From the NCBI RefSeq assembly GCF_900104345.1, contig NZ_FNJN01000004.1, positions 124,802-188,801 of the forward strand: a stretch of 64,000 nt of DNA. The letters run 5' to 3'. Shown in pieces: positions 32,502-41,097 of this stretch. Source of the stretch: Microbacterium testaceum StLB037 (GTDB lineage: Bacteria; Actinomycetota; Actinomycetes; Actinomycetales; Microbacteriaceae). The translations under genes and the position numbers were made by a program. The notes under the pieces are model-generated. The model made no database searches and was not told where the DNA came from. It was given only the letters and a program-made list of their open reading frames with translations. Position 1 is the stretch's first letter; every line of letters starts with the position of its first letter.

Positions 32502-33566
32502 TCAGTGAATCGGGCGAACCGCGGCCGGCACGATCGCGAGAGCGAGACGCACGGGGTCACGGTCGCCGAGACGCTGCTCGGGCGCATGCTCGACGACGAC
32601 GCGACTGCCGTCGCTCGTGAGCACCGTCGAACGACGGACGCTGCCGAGGAAGGTCGACTCCTCGACCACTCCGTCGACGCCGGGGGAGTCGGGTCCGACG
32701 AGGAGGACGTTCTCGGGGCGCACGACGACCTCGCAGTGACCGTCGTGCGCGGACTCCGCGAGCGGGAGTTCCTGACCCCACACCTCGACGGTGAGGCCCT
32801 CGACGATCCCGGGAACGGCGCTCACCGGTCCGAGGACCTCGGCGACGGCGGTGTCCGCAATCCGGGAGTACACCTCGTCCGGGCAGCCCGCGGCGACGAT
32901 GCGACCCTGGTCCATGACGACGAGGTGATCGGCGACCGCCGCGGCCTCGGCCGTGTCGCGCGTCGCCCAGAGTGTCGTGACGCCGCGCTCGCGGAGCTCC
33001 CGGACGAGTCGGTCTCGCGTCTCGGAGCGAGCCGTCGTGTGAAGGGCCGCGAGGGCGTCGTCGAGGACGAGAGCCCGCGGGTGAGAGGCGAGCGCGCGAG
33101 CGAGAGCCCACCGTTGCCGATCGCCGTGCGACAGCCGGTGCACGCTCTTGTCCGCGGTGCCGAGTCCCACGAGGTCCAGCAGTCGATCGGTCTCGCCGTC
33201 GGGGTCGACGTCGCCGGCGTGCCGCGAGGCCGCGACGATCGCCGCCCGGACGCGTCCGAACCGCGCCACAGGGGTGCGGTCGCGGACCTCCGGAATGCGG
33301 GGTGCCGCGGCGCCCGAGCGTCCTTCGACGAGGACGGTGCCGGCATCCGGTCGTTCCGAACCGCTCACCACGCGCAGCAGGGTCGACGCTCCGCAGCCCG
33401 ACGGGCCGACGAGGGCGACGATGGTGCCCGGAGCCACCTCGAGATCGATGTCGCGGAGGATCGGCACCCCGGCGCGCTCGCGCGTGACGTCGTGGAGGGT
33501 GATGGACCAGCCCGCGCGCGGTCGCTCCCCGGCGGGTGGGGGATCCACGGGGATGACGGCGACCAT
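32502..33566 (-). CDS. ABC transporter ATPase-like protein with degenerate catalytic motifs
   Basis: This 354-residue protein has the fold order of an importer ATPase plus a C-terminal TOBE-like region (EVVVRPENVLLV). Its active site is eroded: Walker A is GPSGCGAST with A60 where lysine is required, the signature is LSHGDRQR (145-152), Walker B ends D169-D170 instead of Asp-Glu, the D-loop ends in His, and the H-switch has R203 instead of His. ATP hydrolysis is therefore doubtful. No permease gene is nearby. The ATG at 33566 is supported by TACCGT 6 nt upstream. It is intact, with normal codon use, so it is not a decaying pseudogene. Confidence 0.85.
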   Translation of the reverse strand: MVAVIPVDPPPAGERPRAGWSITLHDVTRERAGVPILRDIDLEVAPGTIVALVGPSGCGASTLLRVVSGSERPDAGTVLVEGRSGAAAPRIPEVRDRTPVARFGRVRAAIVAASRHAGDVDPDGETDRLLDLVGLGTADKSVHRLSHGDRQRWALARALASHPRALVLDDALAALHTTARSETRDRLVRELRERGVTTLWATRDTAEAAAVADHLVVMDQGRIVAAGCPDEVYSRIADTAVAEVLGPVSAVPGIVEGLTVEVWGQELPLAESAHDGHCEVVVRPENVLLVGPDSPGVDGVVEESTFLGSVRRSTVLTSDGSRVVVEHAPEQRLGDRDPVRLALAIVPAAVRPIH

Positions 33567-33572
33567 TCGCCC

Positions 33573-33578
33573 ACGGTA
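33573..33578 (-). promoter_or_regulatory. -10 element of ABC-type gene (leaderless)
   Basis: TACCGT, 6 nt before the ATG at 33566. Confidence 0.5.
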
Positions 33579-33599
33579 GGAAGGACGCATGACGCACGA

Positions 33600-33625
33600 A
33601 CGCCCGGGGGGTGAACCCCGGGCGT
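33600..33625 (-). terminator. Hairpin terminator downstream of aspS
   Basis: ACGCCCGGGG (33600-33609) and CCCCGGGCGT (33616-33625), perfect 10-bp stem with a 6-nt loop, 16 bp after the aspS stop on the minus strand. Confidence 0.7.
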
Positions 33626-33641
33626 CGCTCACTCGAACCTT

Positions 33642-34979
33642 TTACGGGGCGAGGCGGGTGGGACCGCGGAAGAGGAACGTAACCTCGCGGATCGACGACT
33701 CGCCGAGCATCAGCATCAGGATGCGCGCGAGCCCCATACCGAAGCCGCCGTGCGGCGGAGCGCCGAAGCGGAAGAAGTCGAGGTAGAAGTCGAGGTGCTC
33801 GGGGTCGAGACCCTTCTCTTTGGCCTGTTCGATCAGCACGTCCACGCGGTGCTCGCGCTGCGCACCCGTGGTGATCTCGACGCCGTTGAAGAGCAGGTCG
33901 TACGACTTGGTGAGCCCGGTCTCTTCGTCGCGCATGTGGTAGAAAGCGCGGATCTCGGGGTGGTAGTCCGTGATGAAGACGAAGGGGTGGCCGAAGGTCT
34001 CGCGCACGTGCGCGGCGATCTGACGCTCGCCCTCGGGGTCGAGGTCGCCGTCGGTACGGGGGATGTCGTACCCGCGGGCGGCGACGATCTCGCGGGCCTC
34101 GGCCAGCGGAATGCGCGGGAACGGAATCGCGGGCACCTCGACCTCGACGCCGAAGAGCTCGCGGATCTCGTCGCCGTGCTTGTCGGCGACCGCCTGGAAC
34201 GCGGTGTGCAGCAGCTCCTCCTGCATGCGCGCCACGTCTTCGTGCGAATCGATCCAGCTGATCTCGGCGTCGATCGAGGTGAACTCGGTGGCGTGACGAC
34301 TGGTGAAGGAGGGGTCGGCGCGGAAGGCCGGGGCGATCTCGAAGATCTTGCCGAAGCCGGCGACCTGAGCCATCTGCTTGAAGAACTGCGGGCTCTGCGC
34401 GAGGTAGGCCGTCTTGTCCTCGAAGTAGGGCACCTCGAACAGCTCCGCGTTGGACTCCGAGGGGGATGCCATCAGCTTCGGGGAGTGCACCTCGATGTAG
34501 TCGCGCTCGACCCAGTAGGTGCGCATGGCGTGCTCGAGCGTGGTCTGCACGCGGAAGATGAGGTTGTTTCGACGCTGGCGAAGGTCGATGAAGCGCCAGT
34601 CCATGCGCTTGTCGGGGCTGCTGTCGGCGGCGATGGGGGTCTCGGGGTTGGCCGCGGCCGCGATCTCGAGCTCGCCGACCTTGATCTCGACCCCGCCGAG
34701 CTTCACACGCTCATCGTGCTTGAGCTCGCCGCGCACGGTGAGGAACGTGCCGGTCGCGAGGGCGCCGATCGTCTCGGTGAGGGCGAGGGCGGCGGCATCC
34801 TGCTCCGTTTCTTCGGAGGGGCGGGTCGCCGGGTTCACGAGCTGAACGGCGCCGGTCTCGTCGCGGAGGACGACGAACTGCACCTTCTTCTGGTCGCGCA
34901 CGGTTTCGACCCATCCCGACACCTCGACGGGGCCGGCGGGCAGGGACTTCAGCTGGTTGACCAGGACGCGTTCGCTCAC
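33642..34979 (-). CDS. aspS: Aspartate--tRNA ligase, archaeal (probably non-discriminating) type
   Basis: This 445-residue class II synthetase charges tRNA-Asp and, in this subtype, often tRNA-Asn. It has an OB-fold anticodon domain (about 1-110), motif 2 region FEIAPAFRADPSFTSRHATEFTSIDAE and motif 3 GGFGMGLARILMLML. It lacks the GAD insertion that makes bacterial AspRS about 590 residues long, which marks it as the archaeal type. If non-discriminating, Asn-tRNA would need GatCAB. It starts GTG at 34979, 8 nt after TAGACT. Monocistronic. Confidence 0.92.
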   Translation of the reverse strand: MSERVLVNQLKSLPAGPVEVSGWVETVRDQKKVQFVVLRDETGAVQLVNPATRPSEETEQDAAALALTETIGALATGTFLTVRGELKHDERVKLGGVEIKVGELEIAAAANPETPIAADSSPDKRMDWRFIDLRQRRNNLIFRVQTTLEHAMRTYWVERDYIEVHSPKLMASPSESNAELFEVPYFEDKTAYLAQSPQFFKQMAQVAGFGKIFEIAPAFRADPSFTSRHATEFTSIDAEISWIDSHEDVARMQEELLHTAFQAVADKHGDEIRELFGVEVEVPAIPFPRIPLAEAREIVAARGYDIPRTDGDLDPEGERQIAAHVRETFGHPFVFITDYHPEIRAFYHMRDEETGLTKSYDLLFNGVEITTGAQREHRVDVLIEQAKEKGLDPEHLDFYLDFFRFGAPPHGGFGMGLARILMLMLGESSIREVTFLFRGPTRLAP

Positions 34980-34987
34980 GATCGACC

Positions 34988-34993
34988 AGTCTA
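34988..34993 (-). promoter_or_regulatory. -10 element of aspS
   Basis: TAGACT, 8 nt before the GTG at 34979. Confidence 0.4.
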
Positions 34994-35026
34994 CGTGCGT
35001 GGTCCGCACCGAACCGGGCGCGAACC

Positions 35027-35032
35027 TACGAT
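35027..35032 (+). promoter_or_regulatory. -10 element of small membrane protein gene (leaderless)
   Basis: TACGAT, 6 nt before the GTG at 35039. Confidence 0.5.
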
Positions 35033-35038
35033 GGGGGC

Positions 35039-35428
35039 GTGACCTTCTCGATGCCGCCCGAGTCGTTCCGGACCCTGCGGCCGGAACCGACGGCGCGCAG
35101 GGCCCGCGGATGGGATGTCGCCCTCACCATCGTGCTGCTGGTCCTGCTCCCCCTGCTGGCGCTCGCCGCGTCCTACGCCGGGGTGTTCCTCGTATACGCC
35201 GCGGACGCGTGCGGGTCGGTCACCTGCGACACGGGACTGATGAACATCGGCTTCTGGACCGCGGTCGTCTCGCCCTGGGTCGTGCTGATCATCGGTGTCG
35301 TCATCTCCATCGTGCGTCTCGTTCGTCACCGCCTCGCCTTCTGGGTTCCGCTCGTGACCGTCGTGACGATCGCCGCCGTGTGGTTCGTCGCGGCCGCGCT
35401 CGTCGGCGCGGGGGTCTCGGCATCCTGA
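35039..35428 (+). CDS. Membrane protein, three predicted transmembrane segments
   Basis: This 129-residue protein has hydrophobic segments at about 28-52, 72-93 and 99-122; the loop between the first two contains two cysteines (DACGSVTCDTG) that could form an extracytoplasmic disulfide. No family recognised. It starts GTG at 35039 with TACGAT 6 nt upstream. Divergent from aspS. Downstream, GGGGG-CAA-CCCCC (35436-35448) could form a short hairpin, without a T-run. Confidence 0.65.
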   Translation: MTFSMPPESFRTLRPEPTARRARGWDVALTIVLLVLLPLLALAASYAGVFLVYAADACGSVTCDTGLMNIGFWTAVVSPWVVLIIGVVISIVRLVRHRLAFWVPLVTVVTIAAVWFVAAALVGAGVSAS

Positions 35429-35528
35429 TCCGCTCGGGGGCAACCCCCAGGTAGGGCGCGGGTTCGCAACCTACCCTGAGAGCGGGCGTCCGCACCGGGC
35501 GGCCGATCACCGAGCGCGAAGGCACCCG

Positions 35529-36254
35529 ATGACCGACACCACCCTCTCTCTCGCCCCGTTGCGGTCGACCTCCGGCTCCGGGGAGGGACAGTCCTGGCTG
35601 ACGTCGCTCGCGGACTGGACCGTTTCGCTCATGGAGATCATCGGGCCCGTCGGGGCCGGTGTCGCGATCGCCCTCGAGAACCTCTTCCCCCCGCTTCCCA
35701 GCGAGGTCGTTCTGCCGATGGCCGGGCTCACCGCCAGTCGCGGCTCCTTCACGTTGTTCGAGGCGCTGCTGTGGACGACGATCGGCTCCGTCGTCGGCGC
35801 TTTCATGCTCTATGGTCTCGGCCGCTGGCTCGGAGCGGCGCGGCTGCGCTCGTTCGCCGCGAAGATGCCGCTGCTGCACCCCGAAGACGTCGACCGGACG
35901 GTTGCGTGGTTCGAGCGCCACGGCGGCAAGGCCGTGTTCTTCGGGCGGATGATCCCCATCTTCCGCAGTCTCATCTCGATCCCCGCGGGGGTGTCGAAGA
36001 TGCCGATGTGGCGCTTCGGTCTGCTCACCGGTGCGGGAAGCCTCATCTGGAACACGATCTTCGTGCTGTCGGGCTTCCTGCTGGGCGAGAACTGGCACAT
36101 CGTCGAGGAGTACGCGTCGATCCTGCAGTACGTGGTCATCGCCGCGGTCGCGATCGGCCTCGCGTGGTTCCTGTACTCGCGCGTCCGATCGCTGCTCGCC
36201 TCCAAGCGCGCCGGCGATCGCGACGACGCTCCCGCCGCTCAGCACGACGCCTGA
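35529..36254 (+). CDS. DedA family membrane protein
   Basis: This 241-residue multi-spanning membrane protein of the DedA/VTT superfamily, several members of which move phospholipids or polyprenyl phosphates across the membrane. Landmarks are ENLFPPLPSEVVLPMAG (about 51-67), GARLRSF-type loop, then FFGRMIPIFRSLISIPAGVSKM (about 137-158), which contains the conserved arginines, and GSLIWNTIF. GAAGG lies before the ATG. The 100 bp upstream contain an inverted repeat GGTAGG (35450-35455)/CCTACC (35470-35475) of unknown purpose. Confidence 0.9.
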   Translation: MTDTTLSLAPLRSTSGSGEGQSWLTSLADWTVSLMEIIGPVGAGVAIALENLFPPLPSEVVLPMAGLTASRGSFTLFEALLWTTIGSVVGAFMLYGLGRWLGAARLRSFAAKMPLLHPEDVDRTVAWFERHGGKAVFFGRMIPIFRSLISIPAGVSKMPMWRFGLLTGAGSLIWNTIFVLSGFLLGENWHIVEEYASILQYVVIAAVAIGLAWFLYSRVRSLLASKRAGDRDDAPAAQHDA

Positions 36255-36327
36255 GCGTCGCTCGGTCGGTTATCTCCACGTCGAGGCAACCGGCATCCGG
36301 ACTCAGTCAGACCACAGAACCCGCCCG

Positions 36328-36333
36328 TAGACT
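36328..36333 (+). promoter_or_regulatory. -10 element of the cytochrome c biogenesis operon (leaderless)
   Basis: TAGACT, 6 nt before the GTG at 36340. Confidence 0.55.
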
Positions 36334-36339
36334 GGCGTC

Positions 36340-36984
36340 GTGCCCGCCGACCGCCTTCATCTCGTGCGCCACGGAGAGGTCCACAACCCCCGTCGCGTGC
36401 TCTACGGTCGGCTCCCCGGATTCGGCCTGAGCGTCGACGGTCGCCGCATGGCGCGTCAGGCGGCCGAGCACGTGAAGGGTCTCGATCGTCCGGTCTCGGC
36501 CCTGGTGGTCTCGCCGCTGCAGCGCACGCGCGAATCGGCGGAGCCGTTCGTGGAGATGTTCGGCGCCGAGCCGTTCATCGACGACCGCGTCATCGAGCCG
36601 ACCAACGTCTTCGAGGGGCGGCGCATGAAGCAGGCTCTGGCGAACCCGCTCAACTGGCGTCACCTGAGCCGGCCGGCCGTTCCCAGCTGGGGCGAGCCCT
36701 ACGAGCGGATCGTCGCCCGCATGACGGCCGCGATGACCGATGCCTGGGACCGCGTCCCCTCGGGCGACGTGGTTGTCGTCTCGCACCAACTCCCCATCTG
36801 GGTGACTCACCTCGCCCTGTCCCAGCAACCCACCCGCCACGACCCCCGCAAGCGCCGTTGCGCGCTGTCGAGCGTGACGAGCTTCGAACGGCGAGACGGC
36901 GCCGACGGCTCGGCGCGCTGGGTCGAGGTGGCGTACGCCGAGCCGGCGAGCACCGCCGGAGCCGTCGATGTAGGAGCCGTCTGA
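36340..36984 (+). CDS. Histidine phosphatase family protein
   Basis: This 214-residue phosphatase of the phosphoglycerate mutase-like superfamily has the nucleophile histidine in HLVRHGEVHN (about 7-16) and the second catalytic histidine in VVVSHQLPIWV. The substrate is unknown. It is the first gene of the cytochrome c biogenesis operon; a homologue occupies the same place in mycobacteria, so the association is conserved although its role is unclear. Its TGA shares one base with the next ATG. Confidence 0.88.
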   Translation: MPADRLHLVRHGEVHNPRRVLYGRLPGFGLSVDGRRMARQAAEHVKGLDRPVSALVVSPLQRTRESAEPFVEMFGAEPFIDDRVIEPTNVFEGRRMKQALANPLNWRHLSRPAVPSWGEPYERIVARMTAAMTDAWDRVPSGDVVVVSHQLPIWVTHLALSQQPTRHDPRKRRCALSSVTSFERRDGADGSARWVEVAYAEPASTAGAVDVGAV

Positions 36985-37589
36985 TGCGCAGAATCCTCAC
37001 CGCCGCGGGGTCGATCCTCGCCGCGGCGACCTTGGTCGCCGGGCTGTCGGCCTGCACCGCCGACCCCCTCGCCGACCAGTACCGGGCCGGCGACAACAAG
37101 GGCTACATCGCCGCCAACGGATTCCAGACCGACGAGATCGCCCCCGAGAACCGCAAGGAGCCCGTCGACTTCGCGGGCACCCTCGACAACGGCTCCCCGG
37201 TGTCGAGCGCCGACTTCGCGGGCAAGGTGCTGGTCGTGAACTTCTGGTACGCCACGTGCGGCCCGTGCATCATCGAGGCCCCGCGCCTCGAGCAGGCCTA
37301 CCAGACCTTCCAGGGGCAGGACGTGGCCTTCCTCGGCATCAACACGTACGACCAGCCGGCCACGGCCCTGTCGTTCGCGCGCGACCACGGGGTGTCGTAC
37401 TCCAGCGCCATGGCGGTCGGGGACGCCCAGCTCAAGCTCGCGTTCACCGATGCGGCGCCCTTGAACGCGACCCCCACGACCCTCGTGCTCGACAAGCAGG
37501 GGCGCGTCGCCGCTCGCATCGTCGGTGAGCTTCCCGAGGCGTCGATCCTCGAGTCGATCGTGCGCACGCTGGTCGCGGAGAACGCGTGA
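36984..37589 (+). CDS. TlpA/ResA-like thioredoxin, lipoprotein
   Basis: This 201-residue extracytoplasmic thiol-disulfide oxidoreductase has a lipoprotein signal peptide ending LSAC24 and a thioredoxin domain with CGPC in NFWYATCGPCIIEAP. It should reduce apocytochrome c cysteines before haem attachment, taking electrons from CcdA encoded next. The cis-proline loop is NATPTTLVLD. Both neighbours overlap it by 1-4 bp, indicating tight coupling. Confidence 0.92.
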   Translation: MRRILTAAGSILAAATLVAGLSACTADPLADQYRAGDNKGYIAANGFQTDEIAPENRKEPVDFAGTLDNGSPVSSADFAGKVLVVNFWYATCGPCIIEAPRLEQAYQTFQGQDVAFLGINTYDQPATALSFARDHGVSYSSAMAVGDAQLKLAFTDAAPLNATPTTLVLDKQGRVAARIVGELPEASILESIVRTLVAENA

Positions 37590-38335
37590 ACCCGGGCGCC
37601 CTCGTCTTCGACGGGGCGCTGTGGATCGCCGTTCCCATCGCCCTGGCCGCCGGCCTCATCTCGTTCCTGTCGCCGTGCGTGCTTCCGCTCGTGCCGGGGT
37701 ACCTCGGCTACATCGGCGGTGCCGTGGCGCCGCGCGGGGGTTCGGCATCCGCCTCCGGCAAGGGCCGCCTGCTCGGCGGGACCCTGTTGTTCATCGCCGG
37801 GTTCACCCTCGTGTTCATGGCGATCAACGTCCTCGGAGGAGCGCTCGGCCGTTTCTTCATCGAGTACGCCGACCTCATCACCCGCGTCATGGGCGTCGTC
37901 ATCATCATCATGGGACTGGTCTTCATCGGTCTCTTCGGTCTCGCTCAGCGTTCGGTGCGGATGCAGTCGCGGGGCAACCTCGGCCTCATCGGGGCCCCGC
38001 TGCTGGGCATCGCCCTCGGCATCGGGTGGACGCCGTGCATCGGCCCCACGCTGACCGCGATCATCTCGGTGTCCTACAACCTGGGCGACCCGGGCCGGGC
38101 CGCGCTCCTGGGCCTGGCGTACTCGCTGGGTCTCGGCATCCCGTTCCTGCTCCTCGCCCTCGGCTTCGGGTGGGCGACCAAGTCCGTCGCGTTCGTGCGC
38201 ACGCACATCCGCGTCGTGAACCTCATCGGCGGAGCGCTTCTGATCGTGCTCGGCCTGCTGATGGTGACCGGGTTCTGGGGCCAGTGGATGTCGACCCTGC
38301 AGGGGGTGATCGGCAATGTCCAGCTCCCGCTCTGA
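37586..38335 (+). CDS. ccdA: Cytochrome c biogenesis protein CcdA
   Basis: This 249-residue six-helix membrane protein of the DsbD/CcdA family passes electrons from cytoplasmic thioredoxin to the extracytoplasmic ResA-like protein. The conserved cysteines are in FLSPCVLPLVPGYLGY (about 28-43) and GWTPCIGPTL. It starts GTG at 37586, overlapping the TlpA-like gene stop (GTGA). Confidence 0.94.
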   Translation: MNPGALVFDGALWIAVPIALAAGLISFLSPCVLPLVPGYLGYIGGAVAPRGGSASASGKGRLLGGTLLFIAGFTLVFMAINVLGGALGRFFIEYADLITRVMGVVIIIMGLVFIGLFGLAQRSVRMQSRGNLGLIGAPLLGIALGIGWTPCIGPTLTAIISVSYNLGDPGRAALLGLAYSLGLGIPFLLLALGFGWATKSVAFVRTHIRVVNLIGGALLIVLGLLMVTGFWGQWMSTLQGVIGNVQLPL

Positions 38336-38357
38336 TCGTTCCGACCGAGGTAACACC

Positions 38358-40031
38358 GTGACCGACCCGCTGCGCCCCTCCGACCACGCCGACTCCACGG
38401 CGGACGACATCACGCAGCCGCGCCTCGGGGTGGTCGGCTGGTTGCGATGGGGCTGGCGGCAGCTGACCAGCATGCGCACCGCGCTGGTGCTCCTGCTGCT
38501 CCTCGCGATCGCCGCCGTCCCCGGCTCGCTCGTGCCCCAGCGCACCGCCGACCCCAACGGCGTCACGCAGTACTTCACCGACAACCCCGACCTCGCGCCG
38601 GTCCTCGACAAGCTCAGCCTGTTCGACGTCTACAGCTCGCCGTGGTTCTCGGCCATCTACCTCCTGCTGTTCATCTCGCTCATCGGGTGCGTCCTCCCGC
38701 GGACCAAGCACCACTGGAAGGCCCTGCGCTCGCAGCCCCCGCGCACGCCCGCCCGACTGTCGCGGCTGGACGACCACCGCACCCGCACCATCGAGGTGGA
38801 CGGCGATGCGGATGCCGTGGCCGCCGCGGCCGTCGAGAGCGCCGCCGCCCAACTGCGCAAGAGCGGTTACCGCGTCGCGCGCTACGACTCGCGCGGCGCC
38901 TTCTCGGTCTCGGCGGAGCGCGGCTACCTCCGCGAGACCGGCAACCTGCTCTTCCACGGGGCGCTCGTCGGCGTTCTGATCGCCGTCGGCGTCGGTGGCG
39001 GCTTCACCTACACCGGCCAGCGGGTCCTCGTCGAAGGACAGGCCTTCAGCAACAGCCTGCTCGACTACTCGTCGTTCAACCCCGGCCGCTTCGTGGGCGG
39101 CGACACCCTCACGCCGTACTCGATGACCCTCGACACCTTCGACGTCACGTACGTGCCGCCGGGACAACCCGGCTCGGGGCAGGCCGGCAACTTCGTCGCG
39201 CACGTGACCACCCAGGCCCCGGGCGCCGACCCGCAGGACGGCGAGGTGCGGGTGAACCACCCCCTCGACGTCCAGGGCGACCGCGTCTACCTTCTCGGCA
39301 ACGGATACGCCCCGACCGTGACGATCCGCGATGCCCAGGGCAACGAGGTGTTCCACGACTCGGTCGCCTTCCTGCCGCAGGATGCCAACATGACCTCGCT
39401 CGGCGTCATCAAGGTCGCCGACGGGCTGCCGCAGCAGCTCGGGCTCCTCGGCTTCTTCTACCCGACGATGGACGTGCTCGACTCGGGCGCCCTCACCTCC
39501 ACCTACGGCGCTCTCGAGTACCCCACGCTCACCCTTCGCGTGTACGAGGGAGACCTCGGCATCGATGACGGAACCCCGCGCTCGGTGTACACGCTCGATC
39601 CCTCGGGGATGACCCAGATCGCCGGCGGCGACAGCGGCACCCCGGCTCTGCAGTTGATGCCCGGTCAGACCGAGAACCTGCCGAACGGGCTGGGGACGAT
39701 CACCTTCGAGAACGAGGCCCCGGCCGGTGCCGTCGGCTACGAGCAGTCCGTCAAGCGTTTCGCCTCGCTGTCGATCCACCGCGACCTCGCCGGCCCCTGG
39801 GTGCTGGGCTTCGCCCTCCTCGCCCTGTTCGGTCTGCTCGCCGCGCTCTTCGTCCCCCGTCGCCGCATGTGGGTCAAGGCGACGCCGCGGACCGGCGCCG
39901 TCGAGATCGAGTACGCAGGCCTCGCCCGAGGCGAGGATCCGACCCTCGCGGCGGCCGTCGACCAGCTCGTCGACAAGCACAGCGCGACCCTTCCCACCCA
40001 GAGCCACCCCGACACCGGAAAAGTAGACTGA
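38358..40031 (+). CDS. resB: Cytochrome c biogenesis protein ResB
   Basis: This 557-residue membrane protein forms, with CcsB, the system II cytochrome c synthase that attaches haem to apocytochromes. Transmembrane segments lie near the N-terminus (TALVLLLLLAIAAVPGSLVPQR), at YLLLFISLIGCVLPR, at FHGALVGVLIAVGVGGGF and near the C-terminus, around a large extracytoplasmic domain. GTG at 38358 is preferred (GAGG 7 nt upstream); an ATG at 38316 would overlap ccdA by 20 bp. The end contains a promoter for ccsB. Confidence 0.92.
   Translation: MTDPLRPSDHADSTADDITQPRLGVVGWLRWGWRQLTSMRTALVLLLLLAIAAVPGSLVPQRTADPNGVTQYFTDNPDLAPVLDKLSLFDVYSSPWFSAIYLLLFISLIGCVLPRTKHHWKALRSQPPRTPARLSRLDDHRTRTIEVDGDADAVAAAAVESAAAQLRKSGYRVARYDSRGAFSVSAERGYLRETGNLLFHGALVGVLIAVGVGGGFTYTGQRVLVEGQAFSNSLLDYSSFNPGRFVGGDTLTPYSMTLDTFDVTYVPPGQPGSGQAGNFVAHVTTQAPGADPQDGEVRVNHPLDVQGDRVYLLGNGYAPTVTIRDAQGNEVFHDSVAFLPQDANMTSLGVIKVADGLPQQLGLLGFFYPTMDVLDSGALTSTYGALEYPTLTLRVYEGDLGIDDGTPRSVYTLDPSGMTQIAGGDSGTPALQLMPGQTENLPNGLGTITFENEAPAGAVGYEQSVKRFASLSIHRDLAGPWVLGFALLALFGLLAALFVPRRRMWVKATPRTGAVEIEYAGLARGEDPTLAAAVDQLVDKHSATLPTQSHPDTGKVD
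40024..40029 (+). promoter_or_regulatory. -10 element of ccsB inside the end of resB (leaderless)
   Basis: TAGACT, 6 nt before the ATG at 40036, embedded in the last codons of resB. Suggests ccsB can be transcribed independently. Confidence 0.5.
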
Positions 40032-40035
40032 CACC

Positions 40036-41046
40036 ATGCCCGGAACCGACCCGCTTCTCCTCGACGAGATCTCCCTCCTCCTGGTGTGGACGGCGGTCGC
40101 CATCTACGTGCTGGCGTTCTTCGCCTACGCCATCGACCTCGCGCGACGCTCCGACCTCGCCCTGAAGGCGAAAGACGAGGTCGTCGCGCGCGAGCTCGTC
40201 ACCGCGGGCGGCGGGGGAGTGATCGGCGGATCCGCAGGGTCGTCGGCATCCGGAACCGCTTCCGCCCAGCCGCGTTACCTCTGGGCCCGCCTCGGCACGG
40301 TGCTCACCGCGCTGGGCTTCGTGTTCCACCTGGTCGCCACGGTCCTGCGCGGCGTCGCCGCGGGGCGCGTGCCCTGGTCGAACATGTACGAGTTCGCGCT
40401 GACCGGTCTGCTGCTGATCATCGCGGTCTACCTCGTCGTGCTGACGCGTTTCGATCTGCGCTTCCTCGGCTCTCTGATGACCGGCCTGGCCGTGCTGCTG
40501 CTCGGCGGGGCCACGCTCGCCTTCCACGTCGAGGTCGTGCCGCTCGCCGACCCGCTGAAGTCGGTGTGGCTGGTCGTGCACGTGTTCGTCGCGAGCCTGG
40601 CGACGGCCTTGTTCGCTCTGGCCTTCGGGTTGTCGGTCGTTCAGCTCATCCAGACGCGCCGCGAGCGCAAGCTCGCCGAGGCTCCCGCGGACGCCGCGAC
40701 CACGCGGAGCTTCCTCCGTACGGTGCCGAACGCCGACGCGCTCGAGTCGCTCGCCTACCGCTTCGCGATCGTCGGGTTCATCTTCTGGACCTTCACCCTC
40801 ATCGCCGGTTCCATCTGGGCGAACGACGCGTGGGGCCGCTTCTGGGGCTTCGACACCAAGGAAGTCTGGACCTTCGTCATCTGGGTGCTCTACGCCGGAT
40901 ACATCCACGCCCGCGCGACCCGCGGCTGGCGCGGCACCCGCTCGGCATGGTTGTCGATCATCGGCTTCACCGCGGTGCTGTTCAACTTCACGATCGTCAA
41001 CGTCTTCTTCAAGGGGCTGCACGCCTACAGCGGCTTGACCACCTGA
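40036..41046 (+). CDS. ccsB: Cytochrome c biogenesis protein CcsB (CcsA/CcsB type)
   Basis: This 336-residue multi-spanning membrane protein handles haem. The tryptophan-rich haem-handling motif is visible as WGRFWGFDTKEVW, with histidines in VFHLVA, LVVHVFVA and YIHARA that likely ligate haem. It partners ResB. The start is 4 bp after the resB stop, with its own TAGACT promoter element. A terminator follows at 41062-41097. Confidence 0.94.
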   Translation: MPGTDPLLLDEISLLLVWTAVAIYVLAFFAYAIDLARRSDLALKAKDEVVARELVTAGGGGVIGGSAGSSASGTASAQPRYLWARLGTVLTALGFVFHLVATVLRGVAAGRVPWSNMYEFALTGLLLIIAVYLVVLTRFDLRFLGSLMTGLAVLLLGGATLAFHVEVVPLADPLKSVWLVVHVFVASLATALFALAFGLSVVQLIQTRRERKLAEAPADAATTRSFLRTVPNADALESLAYRFAIVGFIFWTFTLIAGSIWANDAWGRFWGFDTKEVWTFVIWVLYAGYIHARATRGWRGTRSAWLSIIGFTAVLFNFTIVNVFFKGLHAYSGLTT

Positions 41047-41061
41047 CAGAGGCCGCAGAGG

Positions 41062-41097
41062 AGGGTCCGTTCGGCGTGAGCCGGGCGGGCCCTTTCC
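41062..41097 (+). terminator. Terminator of the cytochrome c biogenesis operon
   Basis: AGGGTCCG (41062-41069) pairs with CGGGCCCT (41086-41093) with one G-T pair, followed by TTCC. Confidence 0.6.

Noticed and set aside
35429-35528. Hairpins upstream of the DedA gene as a riboswitch
   Set aside because: GGGGG-CAA-CCCCC and GGTAGG/CCTACC are present, but no conserved riboswitch core could be matched.
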